This document shows positions 25,452 through 34,228 of a DNA stretch of 64,000 nucleotides, piece by piece; within the stretch, counting starts at the first letter, position 1, and each line of letters begins with the position of its first letter. Source of the DNA: Halosegnis rubeus (GTDB lineage Archaea; Halobacteriota; Halobacteria; Halobacteriales; Haloarculaceae); NCBI RefSeq assembly GCF_009184545.1, contig NZ_QJOW01000007.1, forward strand, positions 1-64,000, read 5' to 3'. The notes below the pieces were generated by a model that saw only the letters and a program-made list of their open reading frames with translations, ran no database searches and was not told the origin of the DNA. A program made the position numbers and the translations under genes.

Positions 25452-26174
25452 TCAAAACCGCTCGTAGATGTCCTCACGAAAGAGGTCGAGTTCGGTGACC
25501 GCGGCGGGCGAGGCGTTCGAGAGGACGTACGCCACCGCGTCGGCCACGTCCTCGACGGAAAGTTCGGCGTCGGGGTCGAGTCGGTCGTCGTTCGATTGCT
25601 CGCGAAACTCTCCACCGAATGCCGTCGGCACGCCTGAGGGGTTGACGACACCGACCTGTACCCCCTCGGGACCCACGCGGCCGGCGAGACTTGCGGCGAA
25701 TCCCCGAAGCCACCACTTCGAGGCCGCGTAAATCGGGGTGGCGGTGCTCGGGTACTTGCCCTTGTAGCTCCCGAGGAAGACGACCGCGCCCGACCGTTCG
25801 CGAATGGCCGGCAGCGCGGCCCGAACTGTGTAGAAGGCTCCCTTCACGTTCACGTCGGTCACCTGTTCGAACTGGTCGAGGGAGAGTTCCGACAGCGGTA
25901 CGTCCGGCTGTTCGCCCGTGCCGGCGTTGACGACGACGCCGTCGAGGCGGCCGAACCGGTCGAGCGTCGCGTCGACGAGACCCGCGACAGCGTCGAGGTC
26001 GGTCACGTCCGTCGGAACGGCGAGTGCATCCGTCGGCAGGTCCTCGCGCACGCGGTCGAGTCGGCCCTCGCTCCGGGCGGCGAGGACGACCCGGTAGCCG
26101 TCGGCTGCCAGCCGACGGGCCGTGGCGGCCCCGATACCCGAACTCGCTCCCGTGACGAGAACGACCTCGGACAT
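25452..26174 (-). CDS. SDR family oxidoreductase
   Basis: 240 residues. TGASSGIGAATARRLAADG, VVVNAGTGEQP, FLGSYKGKYPSTATPIYAASKWWLRG show the cofactor loop, NAG motif and Ser/Tyr/Lys set. The AARSEGRL segment after strand 2 suggests NADP(H). Its first base overlaps the last base of the thiM gene, so it is the third member of a thiE-thiM-SDR unit. A role in thiamine metabolism is not known for this family, and the link is positional only. Confidence 0.82.
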   Translation of the reverse strand: MSEVVLVTGASSGIGAATARRLAADGYRVVLAARSEGRLDRVREDLPTDALAVPTDVTDLDAVAGLVDATLDRFGRLDGVVVNAGTGEQPDVPLSELSLDQFEQVTDVNVKGAFYTVRAALPAIRERSGAVVFLGSYKGKYPSTATPIYAASKWWLRGFAASLAGRVGPEGVQVGVVNPSGVPTAFGGEFREQSNDDRLDPDAELSVEDVADAVAYVLSNASPAAVTELDLFREDIYERF

Positions 26175-26989
26175 TAGTCCAGTTCCGTGATACGCTCCTC
26201 GTCGGGTGCGGCTTCGGCGGCAGCGAGACCGGCGATGGCATCGAGGAACGCCGTCCGGTAGCTGGCCGACCCCTCGAAGTCGCCGTACGCGCCGGCCGCC
26301 GCGCGCTCGCCGGCGCGTCCGTACGCAAGCGTCCCGGCGAGCACGGCATCGAGCGTCTCCGCGACTGCGCCCGCGAACACGGCCTGTGTCACCCCCTGCA
26401 TACAGCCGGTGCCGACGAACCGGCCCATCAGTTCGTGGCCAGCCTCGATTTCGAAGGCGCGGTCGGCGGTCGCGACCACGTCGGTCGCGCCGGAGGCGAC
26501 GACGACCGCGCCGGTGTCGGCGGCCACGGCGGTCGCGTCACGGGCGATCTCCGAGTAGTCGCCCACCGATTCGACCCCACGAACGTCTGCCGTCTCGCCG
26601 GCGAGAGCCGTGATTTCGCCGTAGTTGCCGTTGATGACGGCGATGTCGAGGTCGGTTGTGAGCCGCCGTGCGGTCTCGTCGCGCGCCGGCGTCGCGCCCA
26701 CGCCGACCGGGTCGAGGACGATGGGCACGTCGTGGTCCATCGCCGAGCGGCCGGCCGCGAGCATCGTCTCGACGCCTGCCTCGTCGGTCGTCCCCATGTT
26801 GAGCAGGAGTCCGTCAGCGCCGGCGACCATGTCGACCACGTCGTTCTCGTCGTCGGACATCACCGGCAGCCCGCCCCAGAAGAGAGCGGCATTCGCCACA
26901 TCGTTCACGGTGACGGCGTTGGTGATGCAGTTGACGAGCGGGCTCGTCTCCTCGATAGCGTCGAACGCTCCATCGAGGTCGGGGTTCAT
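26174..26989 (-). CDS. thiM: Hydroxyethylthiazole kinase
   Basis: 271 residues of the ribokinase-like ThiM family. NCITNAVTVNDVANAALFWGGLPVMSDD is the N-terminal substrate region. DPVGVGATPARDETARRL binds ATP/Mg2+, and GRFVGTGCMQG carries the family's catalytic GTGC. It phosphorylates 4-methyl-5-(2-hydroxyethyl)thiazole in thiamine salvage. The start overlaps the thiE stop (4 bp), and its stop touches the SDR start. Confidence 0.92.
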   Translation of the reverse strand: MNPDLDGAFDAIEETSPLVNCITNAVTVNDVANAALFWGGLPVMSDDENDVVDMVAGADGLLLNMGTTDEAGVETMLAAGRSAMDHDVPIVLDPVGVGATPARDETARRLTTDLDIAVINGNYGEITALAGETADVRGVESVGDYSEIARDATAVAADTGAVVVASGATDVVATADRAFEIEAGHELMGRFVGTGCMQGVTQAVFAGAVAETLDAVLAGTLAYGRAGERAAAGAYGDFEGSASYRTAFLDAIAGLAAAEAAPDEERITELD

Positions 26990-27621
26990 GATTCCACCTC
27001 CGTGCCGGCGACGGTTGCATGGAGCGCCCGCGTCGCGGCCTCGGGGTCGTCGGTGTCGGTGATCGCTGAGATGACGGCGACGCCGTCCGCGCCGGCCTCG
27101 ATTACGTCCCGTGCGTTCGTCGCGTCGATACCCCCGATGCCGACGAACGGAATATCGACGGCCGCGTCGATTTTACGGACGGTGTCGAGTCCGATTTCGG
27201 ACTCCTCGGGGTCGGTCTCCTTCGACCCGGTGGCGAACACCGCGCCGACGCCGAGATAATCCGCACCCCCCGCAGCCGCTTCCTCGGCAGCCTCGGCTGT
27301 CGACACCGACCGGCCGATGATGGCGTCGCCACCCAACTGCTCGCGGGCGACCCCGATTGGGAGGTCGTCGTCGCCGAGGTGGACGCCGTCAGCGTCGATT
27401 GCCGCCGCGAGGTCGACCCTGTCGTTGACGATGAGGGGCACGTCGGCCGCGCGCGTCACCTCGCGGAGCTGTCGACCGAGATCGTACCGCTCGCGGACGC
27501 TCGTCGCCTTCTCGCGCAACTGCACGACGTCGACGCCGCCGGCGATTGCAGCCTCGACTGTTTCGAGCGTCGAGTGTGTCGAAAAGCGGGCTTCGGTTAC
27601 CAGATACGTCTGCAGATTCAT
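26986..27621 (-). CDS. thiE: Thiamine-phosphate synthase
   Basis: 211 residues, TIM-barrel. VDVVQLREK, PLIVNDRVDLAAAIDADGVHLGDDDLP, IGRSVSTAEAAEEAAAGGADYLGVGAVF and VGIGGIDATNA are the expected substrate and pyrophosphate-binding segments. It condenses HMP-pyrophosphate with thiazole phosphate to give thiamine phosphate, the step directly after ThiM. It leads the thiE-thiM-SDR unit. No TPP riboswitch consensus is visible in the 195 bp upstream. Confidence 0.92.
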   Translation of the reverse strand: MNLQTYLVTEARFSTHSTLETVEAAIAGGVDVVQLREKATSVRERYDLGRQLREVTRAADVPLIVNDRVDLAAAIDADGVHLGDDDLPIGVAREQLGGDAIIGRSVSTAEAAEEAAAGGADYLGVGAVFATGSKETDPEESEIGLDTVRKIDAAVDIPFVGIGGIDATNARDVIEAGADGVAVISAITDTDDPEAATRALHATVAGTEVES

Positions 27622-27785
27622 CGGTGGTAGTTACTGGTGGTCGAGGTAAGGGCGTTTCGCCCGACCGCCGCCGTCTGTCCTGTCACAGCGGTATCCCCAC
27701 GGAACTGCCAGCGGCGCGCGGAATCGAGCAGCGCCGACGGTCGACGTGCCGACAGCCGGGCGTAATCGCACCACCCCATCCGGGA

Positions 27786-27797
27786 GATATTTATACA
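27786..27797 (+). promoter_or_regulatory. TATA box of the ThDP enzyme gene
   Basis: GATATTTATACA centred about 26 bp before ATG 27817. This is an almost ideal haloarchaeal promoter for a leaderless mRNA. The rest of the 195-bp divergent gap with thiE shows no riboswitch-like conserved sequence. Confidence 0.55.
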
Positions 27798-27816
27798 AAA
27801 GTGGCGACTCCACCGC

Positions 27817-29472
27817 ATGGACGATTCGAGCGACGCGACCACGACCGTGGGCGAGGCGGTGGTCGCGGCGATGGCCGAGACCGGTATCGACGCGGCGTTC
27901 GGCATCCCGGGCAAACAGACGCTCCCGCTGAACGAGGCGATGGCGGGCAACGACATCCGGTACGTCGTCGCCCGCCACGAGACCGCGGTCAGCCACCAGG
28001 CGTGGGGGTACGCCGAGACGACGGGCCGACCTGCGGCGACCGTCGTCATTCCCGGACCAGGAGACCTGAACGCGGCCAACGGGCTGAAGAACGCGTATAA
28101 CGACTGCACGCCGCTGTTGCACGTCGCCGTAGAGACGGCTCCGGAGGTGCGTGGCGGCGACGGCATTCACGAAACGCCGCCGGAGGTGTACGACGAACTG
28201 GTGAAGGCGAACTACACGGTCGAGTCACCAGCGAGTGCGGCAGCAGTCGTCACCGAGGCGGTCGAGGAAGCGACCACCCACCCCAAGGGTCCCGTCCGCG
28301 TCGGCATCCCGAAGACGTTTCTCGGGCAGGCGGTGGCGTCGGTCGACGCGGGCGAGGCGAGGACGACCGGGCCGAAGCGACCGGCTCCTGACGCCCTCGC
28401 GCGGGCGAGGGACCTGCTCTCAGACGCGACGCGACCGGCTATCCTCGCGGGGGGCGGCGTGCGCGCGAGCGACGCCGCGGCGAGCCTCGAAACGCTCGCC
28501 GCCCATCTGAACGCGCCCGTCGTGACGACGTACAAGGGGAAGGGGACCCTCGCCGAGGACCATCCGCTGTCGGCCGGGGTGTTGTGCGGCGGAACCAGTC
28601 CCGAGGTGGCGGCCGTCCTCGAAGACGCCGACGCGCTGCTCGCGGTCGGGACGGACTTCGACGCCGTCGCGACCGGCGAGTGGGGGTATGACCTCCCGGA
28701 CCGACTCGTGCACGTCACCTACCACGCGAGTGATATCGGGACCGGCTACGACCCCGCCGTCGGCGTCCTCGCGGACGCCGACGCGACACTCCGAGCGCTC
28801 CACGACTCACTACCGGCGGGCGACGGGGACGGCAAGACGCGAGCGCGGGAGGCGCGGACTGCCGACCGAGCGCGGCTCGATGCGCTGCTCGGTGAACACG
28901 ACGGGCAACTGACCTCCGTCGAGGCGCTCCGAGCCGTCCGCGAGGTGATCCCGCGCGAGGCGACGGTGGCGGTCGACGCCGGCGGCTTCCGCATCTGGGC
29001 GCTCGTCTCCTTCCCGGCGTACGGCCCGCGCCGATACGTCAATCCGGGGTCGTGGGCGACGATGGGAACCGGACTTCCGTCGGCAATCGGGGCGAAGGTC
29101 GCGGACCCCGACCGTGAGGTCGTCGCGCTCACCGGCGACGGCGGACTGATGATGTGTCTCCACGAACTCCACACGCTGGCCGCCGAGGAGCTGGACGTGA
29201 CGGTCGTCGTCTTCCGCAACGACGACTACGCCATTATCAGCGAGGAAGCGACCCGGAGCTACGGGCTCGAAGCGGTAGCCTACGGTTGGGGCGAGACGCC
29301 GGTCGAGTTCACCGCGCTCGCGGAGTCGATGGGCGTGGCCGGCTACAGGGCCGGCTCGCCCGAAGAGATCGCCGACACCGTGGCCAAGGCGCGGGCGAGC
29401 GACGGGCCGTCACTGGTCGAAGTTCGGACCGACCCGACCGAGCCACAGGCGAGCGAGTGGATGCGGCGGTGA
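27817..29472 (+). CDS. Thiamine-diphosphate-dependent enzyme, acetolactate-synthase-like
   Basis: 551 residues with the three-domain ThDP fold. The catalytic glutamate is in VARHETAVSHQAWGYAE (about 46-62). The central domain has AILAGGGVRASDA and VVTTYKGKGTLAEDHP. The C-terminal ThDP-Mg motif is ALTGDGGLMMCLHELHTLAAEELDVTVVVFRNDDYAI (GDG...N). PGSWATMGTGLPSAIGAKVA is also typical. It could be a benzoylformate/indolepyruvate-type decarboxylase or a lyase rather than the anabolic acetolactate synthase, because no regulatory subunit follows. It is divergent from the thiamine cofactor salvage genes, a suggestive pairing. Confidence 0.82.
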   Translation: MDDSSDATTTVGEAVVAAMAETGIDAAFGIPGKQTLPLNEAMAGNDIRYVVARHETAVSHQAWGYAETTGRPAATVVIPGPGDLNAANGLKNAYNDCTPLLHVAVETAPEVRGGDGIHETPPEVYDELVKANYTVESPASAAAVVTEAVEEATTHPKGPVRVGIPKTFLGQAVASVDAGEARTTGPKRPAPDALARARDLLSDATRPAILAGGGVRASDAAASLETLAAHLNAPVVTTYKGKGTLAEDHPLSAGVLCGGTSPEVAAVLEDADALLAVGTDFDAVATGEWGYDLPDRLVHVTYHASDIGTGYDPAVGVLADADATLRALHDSLPAGDGDGKTRAREARTADRARLDALLGEHDGQLTSVEALRAVREVIPREATVAVDAGGFRIWALVSFPAYGPRRYVNPGSWATMGTGLPSAIGAKVADPDREVVALTGDGGLMMCLHELHTLAAEELDVTVVVFRNDDYAIISEEATRSYGLEAVAYGWGETPVEFTALAESMGVAGYRAGSPEEIADTVAKARASDGPSLVEVRTDPTEPQASEWMRR

Positions 29473-29473
29473 G

Positions 29474-29662
29474 CTACCCCTCGGCCGCGTACTCCAGGAT
29501 GCGCGGCGTGACGAGGAACTCTGCGGCGGCGAGCAACACGAGGAACCACCGCGTCGGTCCCTCGGCTGCCGTAAACGCGAGAAACAGGAGCGCGGCCGCG
29601 CTCGCGGCACCGATACCATACCGGACGAGAGGACTGGCGAGGGCACTACTCATCTGGTTCAC
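29474..29662 (-). CDS. Small two-helix membrane protein, 62 aa
   Basis: 62 residues. Two hydrophobic helices, YGIGAASAAALLFLAFTAA and WFLVLLAAAEFLVTP. Its ATG overlaps the TGA of the Lrp regulator (ATGA), so the two are translationally coupled. It is convergent with the ThDP enzyme gene, with one base between them. No family is recognised. Confidence 0.62.
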   Translation of the reverse strand: MNQMSSALASPLVRYGIGAASAAALLFLAFTAAEGPTRWFLVLLAAAEFLVTPRILEYAAEG

Positions 29663-30150
29663 CCGTCCTCCGCCGTGGGTTCGTCGGCGTCGTCGAGGAA
29701 GCCGTGGTACGGACAGACGTACTCGTCGCGGATGAGCTGTTCGTCGACGACACGGAGCCCGACCGCGTCGAGTTCCTCGCTGATGCGGTTGAGGTCATCG
29801 TGGTCTCGGCCGATGGCGTTCACGTAGACGTTCCGCTCGCCGGTCATAATCTCACGGACGGCAGTCACCCCCCGAATCGTGCGCGCCTCGTTGGCGAGTT
29901 CATCGCGCTGTGGAATCGGTGCCGTGCAGATAATCTTAGTGTACAGCGGATAGCCGGCGAGGTCGTAGTCGATGTCGATATGGTAGCCGCGGATGACGCC
30001 GCTGTCCTCCAGCTTGTTGAGTCGGGTTCGGACCGTGCTCGAAGACAGCCCAAGCTCGTCTGCGATGTCCGTCGACGACGTCGAGCGCGCGTCCTGCTGG
30101 AGATGATAGAGGATGTGCCTGTCGACAGAGTCTAGGTCGCCGTCTTTCAT
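29659..30150 (-). CDS. Lrp/AsnC family transcriptional regulator
   Basis: 163 residues. N-terminal HTH DRHILYHLQQDARSTSSTDIADELGLSSSTVRTRLNKLEDSGVI, then the RAM/AsnC ligand domain (YPLYTKIICTAPIPQRDELANEARTIRGVTAVREIMTGERNVYVNAIG). A C-terminal extension YVCPYHGFLDD has one cysteine. It likely responds to an amino acid. The amino-acid permease gene lies divergently 313 bp away, a natural target. Autoregulation is usual for this family. Confidence 0.88.
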   Translation of the reverse strand: MKDGDLDSVDRHILYHLQQDARSTSSTDIADELGLSSSTVRTRLNKLEDSGVIRGYHIDIDYDLAGYPLYTKIICTAPIPQRDELANEARTIRGVTAVREIMTGERNVYVNAIGRDHDDLNRISEELDAVGLRVVDEQLIRDEYVCPYHGFLDDADEPTAEDG

Positions 30151-30463
30151 CGGTGGTATCCGTTGGACCGCGGGCGCAATATAAGCTTGTCACGTCACTG
30201 CTCCCGCGGTCTCCCCCGCGAACCGTGTGCCCCCGGCCACCACCGTGTGCAACAATAACGAACTATAATACCCCATTTGATGACGAACCGTCAATGAGGG
30301 CAGTCGATTTATCTGTTTCCGTCACGAGTTTACAAATACACACCAATGCGACGCATCTATCTCTCCACGAGCACGCCATCATGATTCCACGGCGAGACAC
30401 CACGCGCTGCGTCTCGGGTGACGGACAGGGCGACTCCACCGTCGGGCGGGTCGGTGAGGCGAG
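30151..30463. other. Divergent regulatory region between lrp and the permease
   Basis: 313 bp. An AT-rich core lies at about 30,245-30,350 (CAATAACGAACTATAATACC, GTTTACAAATACAC) and could hold promoters or Lrp sites. An open frame running to 30,467 ends in an ATGA overlap with the permease start, but its composition does not look like a haloarchaeal protein. It could at most be a short leader ORF (from ATG 30,381). I see no RNA gene. Confidence 0.4.
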
Positions 30464-32635
30464 ATGAAGGAGCTCGAACGCGACCTCGGACTGCCGTCGG
30501 TGCTCGCGATTAGTATCGGCGCGATGATCGGGAGCGGTATCTTCATCCTGCCGGCCCTCGCGCTCGACATCGCGGGCCCGTCCGTCATCTTCGCCTACGC
30601 GCTGGCCGGGCTGCTCGTCGTCCCGGCGGCGCTCTCGAAGTCCGAGATGGCGACCGCGATGCCCGAGGCGGGCGGCACCTACATCTACATCGAGCGCGGG
30701 ATGGGACCACTGCTCGGGACGATTGCCGGCGTCGGGACCTGGTTTTCGCTGTCGTTCAAGGGCGCACTCGCGCTCGTCGGTGGCGTCCCGTATCTGCTCA
30801 TCCTGTTTGACCTCCCGGCCGAACCGGTCGCGTTGGGACTGGCCGTGGTGTTGATTCTCATCAACATCGTGGGGGCAAAACAGACCGGCCGACTCCAGGT
30901 GGTCATCGTGGTCGTGATGCTCGCTGCGCTCGGCTGGTTCGCCGCCGGGAGCGCGCCGCTCGTCGAGTCGGCGAACTATGCCGACTTCTTCGACGACGGT
31001 ATCGGTGGGCTGCTCGCCGCGACCGGGCTGGTCTTCGTCTCTTATGCCGGCGTCACGAAGGTCGCGAGCGTCGCCGAGGAGGTAGAGGATCCGGGTCGGA
31101 ACATTCCGCTCGGCATTCTCGGTTCGCTCGGCTTCACCACGGTACTGTACGTCGCAATCGTGTTCGTCCTGGTCGGCGTGACCGACCCGGGGACCATCGC
31201 CGGCTCCGACACGCCGGTGGCAATCGCTGCCGAGGCGACGCTCGGCCGACTCGGCGAGATAGTTATCATCATCGCGGCGATGCTCGCGCTCATCTCGACG
31301 GCGAACGCGGGAATCCTCTCGTCGTCGCGGTACCCGTTGGCGATGAGCCGCGACCAGCTCGCACCGCCGTCGCTTGCGGACGTGAGCGACCGGTTCGGCA
31401 CGCCGGTGAACGCCATCACGCTCACGGGGGCGGTGTTGCTTGTCCTCATTGCGTTCGTCCCGATTCTCGACATCGCGAAGCTCGCGAGCGCGTTCCAGAT
31501 CATGGTGTTCGCGCTCATCAACCTCGCAGTCATCGCCTTCCGCGAGGGCAACGCGGAGTACGAACCCGAGTTCACCTCGCCGCTGTACCCGTGGATGCAG
31601 GTGTTCGGCGCGATTACCGGGGCCCTGCTGTTGACACAGATGGGGTCGGTCGCACTCATCGGCGCGGCGGTCATCACCGTCGGGAGCGTCCTCTGGTATC
31701 TGGTCTACGTCCGGTCGCGCGTCGACCGCGAGGGCGCGGCGACGGACGCCGTCCGTCGTCGGGTCGGTCGCGACGTGCTCACGGAGACGGAGGCCGCAGT
31801 CGACACCGCCAGCCGGGAGGTGCTCGTCGCGCTCACGAAGAACCTCGACGAGAGCCGCGAGCGTGCCCTCGTCGCCATCGCGGCCGATATGGTGCGGGCG
31901 GACGACGGCCGCGTCGTCGTCGCTCGGTTCGAGGAGGTGCCCGACCAAGCGCCGCTCACCGAGAACGTGACGACACAGTCGTCTACGGACCTCTCGTACG
32001 AGACTCGAATCGAGGGGCTGGCCGAGGAGTTCGACGTCGACATCGAGGCGGACGAAATCGTGAGCCACGACACCAAACACGCAATCGTCAACTTCGCGCG
32101 CGAGCGGGGCGTCGACTCCGTCGTCGCGGAACACGAGCCGCTGCGGCTCCGGTCGCGGCTGTTCGGCGACCCCATCGACTGGGTCGTCCGACACGCACCG
32201 TGTGACGTGTTGCTCGTCGACAACCTCGGCTACGACCGCCCGCAACAGATTGCGCTGTCGGGCGACGGTGACCCGTATCCACCGCTCGCGGTCGATGTGG
32301 CCGGGGCCTTCGCCGCCGCGAACGACGGCGAGATCTCGCTGTGGTACCCCGCCGACTGGCAGGGGACCGAGACGTACAGAGAGACCATCGCCGAGTACCA
32401 GACAGAGCTTTCGGAGCTGCTGTCGGTGCCGGTGCGGACGGAGTCCGTCGGCAGCGATCAACAGACGGACGCCGACGTGGTGGTGCGGCGCGGAACCGAC
32501 CAACGGCTCCGTGGTGCACTGTTCGACGACGGACCGGCGCTGCCGAGTCCGGGCTGTACGACGGTGACGGTGTACCCACACGAGTCACAGCGACCGGGAC
32601 TCGTGCGCCGACTCCTCGAACGGCTCACGTTCTGA
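30464..32635 (+). CDS. APC-family amino-acid permease fused to C-terminal Usp domains
   Basis: 723 residues. The N-terminal 430 residues are a 12-helix APC transporter opening LAISIGAMIGSGIFILPALA, the family's substrate-binding unwound helix. ISTANAGILSSSRYPLAMSRDQL is a second signature. From about residue 450 the protein is cytosolic, with one clear Usp-like domain (VLVALTKNLDES ... VVRHAPCDVLLVDNLGYDR) and a degenerate second one to the end. Such APC-Usp fusions are widespread in haloarchaea and are thought to regulate transport by nucleotide. The divergent Lrp gene suggests amino-acid control. Confidence 0.85.
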   Translation: MKELERDLGLPSVLAISIGAMIGSGIFILPALALDIAGPSVIFAYALAGLLVVPAALSKSEMATAMPEAGGTYIYIERGMGPLLGTIAGVGTWFSLSFKGALALVGGVPYLLILFDLPAEPVALGLAVVLILINIVGAKQTGRLQVVIVVVMLAALGWFAAGSAPLVESANYADFFDDGIGGLLAATGLVFVSYAGVTKVASVAEEVEDPGRNIPLGILGSLGFTTVLYVAIVFVLVGVTDPGTIAGSDTPVAIAAEATLGRLGEIVIIIAAMLALISTANAGILSSSRYPLAMSRDQLAPPSLADVSDRFGTPVNAITLTGAVLLVLIAFVPILDIAKLASAFQIMVFALINLAVIAFREGNAEYEPEFTSPLYPWMQVFGAITGALLLTQMGSVALIGAAVITVGSVLWYLVYVRSRVDREGAATDAVRRRVGRDVLTETEAAVDTASREVLVALTKNLDESRERALVAIAADMVRADDGRVVVARFEEVPDQAPLTENVTTQSSTDLSYETRIEGLAEEFDVDIEADEIVSHDTKHAIVNFARERGVDSVVAEHEPLRLRSRLFGDPIDWVVRHAPCDVLLVDNLGYDRPQQIALSGDGDPYPPLAVDVAGAFAAANDGEISLWYPADWQGTETYRETIAEYQTELSELLSVPVRTESVGSDQQTDADVVVRRGTDQRLRGALFDDGPALPSPGCTTVTVYPHESQRPGLVRRLLERLTF

Positions 32636-32644
32636 GCCGCCGAT

Positions 32645-34030
32645 TCAGGCCTGTGGAATCGTCACCGAGAACACTGCGCCGCGCTCCTCGTCGGGGACGA
32701 GCACGTCGTCGGGAGCCTCGCTCGCGTCCGTGATATCGAGCGTCCCTTCGTAGCTTCGGACCATCTCCTTGACCAGATATAGCCCGAAGCCGTTGCCCGG
32801 CTCGTCGAGTTCGGACACCCCTTTCTCGAGGATGGCGTCGCGCTCCTCCGGTGGGACACCGGGACCGTTGTCCGCGACGTGGACCGTGACGCCGGCGGTA
32901 GTCGCACCCGACGCCTCCGTTTCGCCATTCCCGCTTCCGGACAGCAAGGTGGGCGATTCGCCCGCAGCAGAACGCGGCGTCTCACGCGCCGTCACCGTGA
33001 CCCGCGGCCGGTCCGTGTCGTTGTGGACGACCGCGTTCGTCAGGATGTTCTCGAACACCCGGCCGAGGAGACCGTCAGCGAGCACGGCACTCGGGACCTC
33101 GTCGAGACCACGACTGGTGACTTCTACCCCCGAGTAGCTGTGTTCGAGTAGGTCTAGCTGCTCTCGGAGCGTCTCGGTGAGCGATATCGGCTCTAGTTCC
33201 TTCGACCCGTCGGTTTCGAGGGCGGACATGAGCTCTCGCATCGTCTCGATCAGCTCCGTGAGGTCGTCGACGCGGTCGCGAATCACGTCGATATGCTCGG
33301 TGACGGGGTGGTCCTCGTCGAGGTGGGCCCGGGCGGTCTGCGTCTCGACGGTGACGACGTTGAGTCCGTTGAGGATGTCGTGGCGGAGCGTCCGGTTCAA
33401 CAGCTCCAGCCGCTCGCGTTCCCGCTCGATGGTTCGCTCGTACTCGTGGCGCTCGGTCAGGTCGCGCGTCACCTTGGTGAACCCGCGGAGCGTCCCGTCG
33501 TCGTCGTGAATTGCCGTGATGGTCACGCGCGCCCAAAACCCGCTGCCGTCCTTGTGGACGCGCCACCCCTCGTCCTCAACGCGACCGTCTCGGGCCGCCG
33601 TAGCGAGGTTCCGGCTCGGTCGCCGGTTTTCGCGGTCTTCGGGGGTGTAGAAGGTCGAAAAGTGGTCGCCGATGATTTCGCCCGCGTCGTACCCCTTGAG
33701 CTGTCTCGCGCCCTCGTTCCACGTCTGGACGGTGCCGTCAGGCGTGATGAAGAAGATCGCGTGATCTGAGACGGTCTGGACTAGCTCCTCGAACTGGACC
33801 TGGTCGCGGGCGGCTGCGGGTTCCGTCTCCTGCCACCAGACCGTCGTTCCTTCGGGACCAGTCTTTTCTCTCAACGTCCCCTCCGTCGACAGTCGGCACA
33901 ACACATCCTCGATAGTGGCCGGGTCACCGTCGATGCGGGAACGGAGTTCGGCCGTCGTGTGCGGCTCGCTCTCGACGGAATCGAGGACGGCCACCCTGAT
34001 GTCCGCCCGTGCTGTCGGTGAGCCAGCCAT
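32645..34030 (-). CDS. PAS-domain sensor histidine kinase
   Basis: 461 residues, no membrane helices. An N-terminal winged-helix-like segment (TTAELRSRIDGDPATIEDVLCRL) is followed by a PAS domain (about 80-200: DHAIFFITPDGTVQTWNEGARQLKGY) and a coiled linker. The H-box is LLNRTLRHDILNGLNVVTVE. The HATPase has NILTNAVVHND (N-box), VADNGPGVP (G1), and GNGFGLYLVKEMV (G2). Full set of catalytic motifs; likely active. No response regulator adjoins it, so it is an orphan kinase. It is convergent with the permease gene. Confidence 0.85.
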   Translation of the reverse strand: MAGSPTARADIRVAVLDSVESEPHTTAELRSRIDGDPATIEDVLCRLSTEGTLREKTGPEGTTVWWQETEPAAARDQVQFEELVQTVSDHAIFFITPDGTVQTWNEGARQLKGYDAGEIIGDHFSTFYTPEDRENRRPSRNLATAARDGRVEDEGWRVHKDGSGFWARVTITAIHDDDGTLRGFTKVTRDLTERHEYERTIERERERLELLNRTLRHDILNGLNVVTVETQTARAHLDEDHPVTEHIDVIRDRVDDLTELIETMRELMSALETDGSKELEPISLTETLREQLDLLEHSYSGVEVTSRGLDEVPSAVLADGLLGRVFENILTNAVVHNDTDRPRVTVTARETPRSAAGESPTLLSGSGNGETEASGATTAGVTVHVADNGPGVPPEERDAILEKGVSELDEPGNGFGLYLVKEMVRSYEGTLDITDASEAPDDVLVPDEERGAVFSVTIPQA

Positions 34031-34228
34031 CTATACGTTCCGTGCGAGTCGGCCGTCGACGGAGCTACTCTGCGAGCAGACACGGCCGTGACTGGCTCGT
34101 CTCCGCTGTATCGACCACGCTTCCCGAACTGGTTCCCCCACGAACATGCCTCCGTCTACGAGCGAGGGCCAAATTAATCGGTTGTTTCCAGAAGCGCGGC
34201 TGTCGCTCGCCGCGCCGGTCTCCCCCTC
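34031..34228. other. Gene-free gap between kinase and broken lipoprotein gene
   Basis: 198 bp. I see no conserved element. It should hold the kinase promoter on the minus strand. Confidence 0.35.

Noticed and set aside
27622-27816. TPP riboswitch upstream of thiE
   Set aside because: I looked for the CUGAGA and ACCUGAUC-type conserved segments on both strands and did not find them.
30153-30467. 104-codon frame ending in an ATGA overlap with the permease
   Set aside because: Amino-acid composition is not haloarchaeal and it spans an AT-rich promoter region; at most a short leader ORF is possible.
30263-32581. 772-codon minus-strand frame opposite the permease
   Set aside because: Arg/His/Asp-rich low-quality composition typical of the antisense of a GC-rich gene; the plus strand has clear APC and Usp motifs.
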